Source of the DNA: Chloroflexota bacterium
GTDB taxonomy: Bacteria > Chloroflexota > Anaerolineae > Anaerolineales > Villigracilaceae
Reading direction: 5' to 3'
Assembly: GCA_021795965.1 (NCBI GenBank)
Contig: JAJYOU010000001.1
Coordinates: forward strand, 62,001-126,000
Length of the DNA stretch: 64,000 nucleotides
The position numbers and the translations under genes are program-made. Below are positions 59,875 to 64,000 of this stretch, piece by piece. Position 1 is the first letter of the stretch; every line of letters starts with the position of its first letter. The notes under the pieces are model-generated. The model saw only the letters and a program-made list of their open reading frames with translations, was not told where the DNA came from and did not search any database.

Positions 59875-61317
59875 TCAATGGGAAAGTTCTGCCGGGTTAA
59901 AACACGCAGTGTAATCGGCTCCGACGATCAGGACATACGGCACTTTGCTGTTTTCGGCTGGGGCAGAAACCCGTGCACTCTCCGGCAAGCCGAGCACACG
60001 TAAAATTGCCGAGGTTTTTGCATGGTCCTGGGCTGTTGTGAGATCATATAAAAGCGTTGTCGGGTGCCCGCGTTGATCCGCCGGCTGGAATGAAGTCTGA
60101 TAACCCGCGTAATTCAGACGCTGAGCAGCCAGAGCATCCAACCCATCCATGGCAGAACCATTCTGAATTTCGATTTGGATTTTTTCAGCTTTCGTGTTTC
60201 CAGGATCAAGCGCCATCGCTTTTTCCAACATTTGTTGAATCGGGTCAATATTGGGCAGCAAGACCTGGGCTCCGTCATCCGTGACCCACTCAGTCACCAG
60301 GTCACCGGCAATATAGTATGAACGAATGTCTGCATTCGAAAGATGCAAAGCGAATGGGGAAAGTTTTAGCAGGTCGGGCAGGCTCAGGTCCGAGATAAAT
60401 GAACTGGAGAGATCCTTGTAAAGCTGGGGAATGCGGGAAATTAGATTCCCCTGCAAAACCTGCGAAAAAATGGCACGGATGACTTCCTGCTGGCGGCGAC
60501 CCCGGTCAAAATCGTTCGAAAGTTTGCGAGAACGCGCATACCACAAAGCCAAGTCCCCATTCATGTGGACGATGCCTGGACCCGCGGTAAATAAAGCCCA
60601 GTTATTCTCGTCTTCCGGATTTGAATTTGGATCCGTCAGGCGCCAATCTGTATAAGGACATGAGATTGGGATATCTATCCCGCCAATGGTGTCGACCGTC
60701 TTACGGAATCCATCAAAATCGACCATGACCAGGTGATCTATTTTCAGACCGAAATTGAAAAGAATTGTGTCCTTGAGCAATCCCGCCCCACCGCCGGAAT
60801 AACCATTCAGTTCCCCATTTTCGAAAGCGGTATTAATCCGCTGCTGCCCGACGGTTGGTATATCCACCCATAAATCACGGGGAATGGAAATGAGCGAGAC
60901 CTGCCCATCGGAGGGTCGAACCATGGCGACCATAATTGTATCGGTTCGAAAAGATGCACCATTGCGCGAGTCAGTCCCAAGCAGCAAAAAAGTGGTGACT
61001 TCGTGCGTATCCAGGACTGGCTGACCGCCAGAAAGTGCAACAGTATTTGAAATTTCGGTTGGCAGAGGAGTTGGAGTGTTGGAGAGGGGGGCGGCTGAAG
61101 GCTGAGATGGTTGAAGAGTGGGGAAATTTTGCTGCGACTTAATCTGGGGCGAAAAAACGCCAGAAGTCTGATTGGAAGGCTGAAACGGGGTAGGTGTGGC
61201 GGTTGAATCCTCCGCCGCCTGGACAATAATATAGGGAGAATAAGCTACTGCACCGGACGAGCAGGAAGCAAGCGACAGAAAAACGATTGAAATAACCGTG
61301 AGGAGAATCTTTTTCAT
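59875..61317 (-). CDS. LytR-CpsA-Psr (LCP) family cell-envelope ligase
   Basis: A 480 aa protein. An N-terminal signal with a lipobox-like LASC is followed by a Thr/Pro/Ser-rich spacer (about residues 35-105). The LCP domain (about 108-275) has LLLGTDSRNGASFRTDTIMV, SIPRDLWVDIP, FDGFRKTVDTIGGIDI, and DLALWYARSRKLSNDFDRGRRQQEV, all typical. A LytR_C domain follows (about 370-470, IQIEIQNGSAMDGLDALAA). LCP enzymes transfer polyprenyl-linked glycopolymers to the cell wall or to proteins, outside the membrane. Immediately downstream of a LysM protein in the same operon. Confidence 0.92.
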   Translation of the reverse strand: MKKILLTVISIVFLSLASCSSGAVAYSPYIIVQAAEDSTATPTPFQPSNQTSGVFSPQIKSQQNFPTLQPSQPSAAPLSNTPTPLPTEISNTVALSGGQPVLDTHEVTTFLLLGTDSRNGASFRTDTIMVAMVRPSDGQVSLISIPRDLWVDIPTVGQQRINTAFENGELNGYSGGGAGLLKDTILFNFGLKIDHLVMVDFDGFRKTVDTIGGIDIPISCPYTDWRLTDPNSNPEDENNWALFTAGPGIVHMNGDLALWYARSRKLSNDFDRGRRQQEVIRAIFSQVLQGNLISRIPQLYKDLSSSFISDLSLPDLLKLSPFALHLSNADIRSYYIAGDLVTEWVTDDGAQVLLPNIDPIQQMLEKAMALDPGNTKAEKIQIEIQNGSAMDGLDALAAQRLNYAGYQTSFQPADQRGHPTTLLYDLTTAQDHAKTSAILRVLGLPESARVSAPAENSKVPYVLIVGADYTACFNPAELSH

Positions 61318-61367
61318 TCCAAATCAGGCAGGATGCTTTTCAGGAGCTTCGTCTGGAACATTCATCA

Positions 61368-62231
61368 TCAACCAATGCCAGCAAAAGGCGTCGGGGTTGC
61401 ATCCAGCGGCGGGGTTGGAATAATTGGGGTACAGGTAGGATAAACAATCGTGGCGTAAGGTGTGGGCGAGTACCAGGGAATCGCCGTCGGAGTGAACCAC
61501 GGCACGGCAGTGGCATAATAGGGAACCTTTAATACAGACCCAACCTGGATGGTCGTCGAGGTACCCAGGCAGTTGGCAACTTGAAGCTGGGTGACTGTCA
61601 CCCCATAGCGAAGTGCCAGGTTGTACAAGGTATCTCCGGGAGCAACGTAATAATTAACCCAATAATACGGCGCACCACAGGGAACGGGGGTGTTGGTTGG
61701 CGCGGCGACGAACTGGTAGGGCACGTAGATTTCCGAGCCGACAATAATTTGTGAAGAGGACAGGCAGTTTGCCTGCATCAACTGGTAAACAGAAACATTG
61801 TAGCGATAGGAAAGAGTATTGAGGGTATCGTTCCACTGGACGACGACCGGAACCCAGCCGTAAGGAGGAAGGCAGGCTGCGACCGTTGAAGGAGATGAGA
61901 CAGCAAGAGTGGGGGAGCCTGTCACGGATGGAAGCGGCGTCAGCGAATTTTGAGGGGTAAGAGTGAGCGTGAGAGAAGGCTCAGGCGTGGCGGTGGTGGG
62001 TTGGGTGACGGCAGGGATAGCAGTGGTGAGACCGGTGGCGGTTTGCGAACGCTGGGTGCTTAAATCCATGGTGGGGACACTGGTTGGATGCACAATAATC
62101 GGGGTAGGAGTGATTGTCTCTTTAGCATTGATACCACCCTCCACCGACGCGAGGGTATAGCCGCCCAAGATGACAAAAACCGCCAGCGCTGCCAGGATAA
62201 TTCCAATTCCAACTTGACGATAAGAATGCAT
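61368..62231 (-). CDS. Membrane-anchored protein with two LysM domains
   Basis: A 287 aa protein. One N-terminal helix (IGIILAALAVFVILGGYTLA) is followed by a Thr/Pro/Ser-rich stalk of about 85 residues. Two LysM modules come next (WNDTLNTLSYRYNVSVYQLM near 135-175; APGDTLYNLALRYGVTVTQL near 198-240), then a Pro-rich tail. LysM binds GlcNAc-containing polymers such as peptidoglycan. No hydrolase domain is attached, so it is likely a surface tether or an LCP partner. It starts 3 bp after the kinase-like gene. Confidence 0.9.
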   Translation of the reverse strand: MHSYRQVGIGIILAALAVFVILGGYTLASVEGGINAKETITPTPIIVHPTSVPTMDLSTQRSQTATGLTTAIPAVTQPTTATPEPSLTLTLTPQNSLTPLPSVTGSPTLAVSSPSTVAACLPPYGWVPVVVQWNDTLNTLSYRYNVSVYQLMQANCLSSSQIIVGSEIYVPYQFVAAPTNTPVPCGAPYYWVNYYVAPGDTLYNLALRYGVTVTQLQVANCLGTSTTIQVGSVLKVPYYATAVPWFTPTAIPWYSPTPYATIVYPTCTPIIPTPPLDATPTPFAGIG

Positions 62232-62234
62232 AGA

Positions 62235-63962
62235 TTAATTTCCTTCAGAAGTGCCAGCAGGAAGCGGGGTTTCAATGAGAGGGATTGAAATGCTAAAGGT
62301 GGAACCAGTTCCGGGGTTCGATTCGACCCAAATCCTGCCATTTTGACCTTCGGTCAAGGTCTTTGCAATTGAAAGCCCGATGCCTGTATCGCCGATGCCA
62401 GGGATCATGGCGCTATCCGCCCGATAGAGACGAGTGAAGACCTTCGGTAAATCTGCACTTTCAATTCCGCCACCCATATCTGAAACCTGAACAATGACAA
62501 AATCAGATTCATCTTCGGTTTGCTTCCAAACTTTAAGAAGAATTTCACCTCCGACAGGGGTGACAGCCCCGGCATTCTGGATAAGATGGATTAATATTTG
62601 CTGCAAAGATTCCTTGTCAAGATAAAGAGGTTTTAAACCCTCGGGAATGTCAATTCGCATGCTGATATTTTTTTCGCGCATCTGGTTCGCTGTGTAAGCG
62701 AGGACATTATCGATGACCTCGTTGAAATCCACAGATTCGGAAATGGCATATAAACGGTCCTTTTCCATCGTGGTGATCTGAATCAAATCATCGACCAGGC
62801 TGCCAATCCGGTTGGTCGAATTTTTGATACGTTCCAAAAATTTACGCTGCAGAGCACCTAAAATTCCGACTGATTCACCCAGCAAAAGTTCGGTATAACC
62901 AACGATGGATGTCATGGGCTGGCGCAGTTCCTGGGAAATTGAGATGATCAAATCACGAGAGCTGGCAGGAGCCTCGCGTTCGCTTTTGGATTGCAATTCA
63001 AAAATTATTTTATTTGATTCTGCCAGTTGATTTTGAAATTGAGCCAGTTCAATCAAGGTCGAGCGCAGTTCCTTTTCAAGCTGGGAATAGGAGGCATGTT
63101 CTGGGTGTTCCACGCGGACGGGAACCCAATCGGATTTAACCCGACTTTGTTCGAGCTGGATGGAAAGAGATAACAATAAATCCTTCTGATTTGCCATTTC
63201 AACCTGGTTTAGTTCAAGTTGTTTTTGCAGGAGTTCAACCTGCATGGTCAAATCTGCGTTGTTGGTTTTGAGCTGAAGGATTTGTTCTGCGGTTTCCCGG
63301 CTGGTCCGTTGGGCAAGATCGCGTTCGAGCTGGATCTGATCGGAATATTTGTTTCCCTCGAGAATGGCTGCAATGGAAGGGGAAATGCCAGCTAGAAAAG
63401 CCTGATCATCTTGATTCCATTCCCGGTTGGAATAAGGCGATAGAAAGAGAAGGCTACCAAAAAGTCCACTTTCCGACTTGACCGGTGCGCACAGGACACT
63501 TCCAAGGTTGGTAAGACCCAACCCAGACTGCAAAGCATTTAGATCGGGGTGGGGTTCCTGGGAAGAAATGAGGAGAGGATGACCTAGAAACATTTCATTT
63601 GCCATTTCTGGAATCACCTCACAAGGGATGTTGCCGCTCTCCAATCCTTCCTCTCGAATTAAATCATAACCGGAAGCAATTATTAAAGATTTTTGGTCAT
63701 CGTCCAGCAAAATTAAAAAACATAAATCCACCAGCAAGGTCTGAGCGATTGACTGGACAAGCTTTTGATTTATTTTTTTAGAGTCAGTTTCGGTCGCTAG
63801 GCTGAGAAGTGTTTGCAGGATCTTGGGTTCGCTACCATAAAGACGGTGATTGGGCTGGTCAGGCGCAGATTCGCCAGGAATGTTGACCTGGTCAACTTTT
63901 GATTCGAGCTCCTGGGTGGCGCCGGGTGAAATCTCATCCGGCTTTTTCGGCTTTCCTGCCAT
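62235..63962 (-). CDS. GAF-histidine-kinase-like protein with Gln in place of the phospho-accepting His
   Basis: A 575 aa cytoplasmic protein: GAF-like domain (about residues 50-200), coiled coil (about 205-330), HisKA-like dimerisation helices (about 335-405), HATPase_c (about 440-565). The H-box reads SISQELRQPMTS where histidine kinases have SHELRTPL; Gln344 occupies the phosphorylation site. The ATP site looks intact (IQNAG, DMGGGIE, GIGDTGIGLSIAKTL, GTGSTFSI). It cannot autophosphorylate in the usual way, so it may act as a scaffold or signal by another route. First visible gene of a minus-strand operon with the LysM and LCP genes. The frame stays open to the window edge and no ribosome site precedes ATG 63962, so the start could lie further upstream. 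Confidence 0.85.
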   Translation of the reverse strand: MAGKPKKPDEISPGATQELESKVDQVNIPGESAPDQPNHRLYGSEPKILQTLLSLATETDSKKINQKLVQSIAQTLLVDLCFLILLDDDQKSLIIASGYDLIREEGLESGNIPCEVIPEMANEMFLGHPLLISSQEPHPDLNALQSGLGLTNLGSVLCAPVKSESGLFGSLLFLSPYSNREWNQDDQAFLAGISPSIAAILEGNKYSDQIQLERDLAQRTSRETAEQILQLKTNNADLTMQVELLQKQLELNQVEMANQKDLLLSLSIQLEQSRVKSDWVPVRVEHPEHASYSQLEKELRSTLIELAQFQNQLAESNKIIFELQSKSEREAPASSRDLIISISQELRQPMTSIVGYTELLLGESVGILGALQRKFLERIKNSTNRIGSLVDDLIQITTMEKDRLYAISESVDFNEVIDNVLAYTANQMREKNISMRIDIPEGLKPLYLDKESLQQILIHLIQNAGAVTPVGGEILLKVWKQTEDESDFVIVQVSDMGGGIESADLPKVFTRLYRADSAMIPGIGDTGIGLSIAKTLTEGQNGRIWVESNPGTGSTFSISIPLIETPLPAGTSEGN

Positions 63963-64000
63963 GCGTAAAGCATAGTGGGTGGGAACGGTCAGAACGAGCG

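Noticed and set aside
1-64000. CRISPR arrays, IS elements or tandem repeat arrays
   Set aside because: Reading through the window I saw no regularly spaced repeats, transposase genes or terminal inverted repeats with target duplications.

Overview
The window looks like a chromosomal segment of an anaerobic Chloroflexota bacterium, probably class Anaerolineae. This is inferred from gene content and style, not from a marker gene: a LysW carrier-protein amino-acid operon, a very large cyclic beta-1,2-glucan synthase, an EF-G2 type GTPase, Thr/Pro-rich LysM and LytR-CpsA-Psr surface proteins, and protein families typical of that group. Codon use is even throughout. I see no phage, IS element, CRISPR array or obvious island.

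Layout. 1-3.9 kb: tail of a zinc-type dehydrogenase, then a minus-strand cluster (IclR regulator, citryl-CoA lyase-like enzyme, CoA-acylating aldehyde dehydrogenase, type II dehydroquinase). 4.1-8.4 kb: a drug/metabolite exporter and a three-part fusion (STAND-type ATPase + shikimate kinase + dehydroquinate synthase). 8.5-15.2 kb: TetR regulator divergent from a MacAB-like ABC system, one of whose ATPases carries a cyclic-nucleotide-binding-like domain. 15.5-25 kb: universal stress protein plus cyclic glucan synthase. 25.2-27.7 kb: polar amino acid ABC importer. 28-30.9 kb: hutH-hutI. 31-35.6 kb: an EamA exporter and a heterodimeric ABC exporter. 35.9-41 kb: an unrecognised 421-431 aa protein, a phosphatase-superfamily enzyme, a methyltransferase and EF-G2. 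41.1-44.6 kb: cysK-cysE-MoaD-like-MoeB/rhodanese, a cysteine operon of the sulfur-carrier type. 45-53.1 kb: argG-argH-lysW-lysX-lysY-lysZ-lysJ-lysK. 53.3-59.7 kb: dynamin-like GTPase, tRNA-Gly, alpha/beta hydrolase, methylmalonyl-CoA epimerase, tilS and a degenerate tyrosine-recombinase-like protein. 59.9-64 kb: LCP protein, LysM protein and a histidine-kinase-like protein lacking the phospho-accepting histidine.

Most interesting result. The cysK and argG operons share one unannotated regulatory layout: a TTGACA-N16-TAAAAT promoter, a tiny ORF whose ATG lies within about 0-6 nt of the predicted transcription start (a near-leaderless leader peptide), codons for the pathway end product (Cys-Leu-Cys before cysK; Arg-Ala-Arg-Arg before argG), competing RNA stems, and a Rho-independent terminator just before the first gene. 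This reads as ribosome-mediated attenuation. The Arg leader stands in front of a LysW-type operon, which suggests that this LysW system makes arginine (or both arginine and lysine) rather than lysine alone. Other items worth checking are the STAND-AroK-AroB fusion, the pseudo-histidine kinase, the recombinase-like protein without its nucleophile, and the unrecognised 35.9 kb protein.
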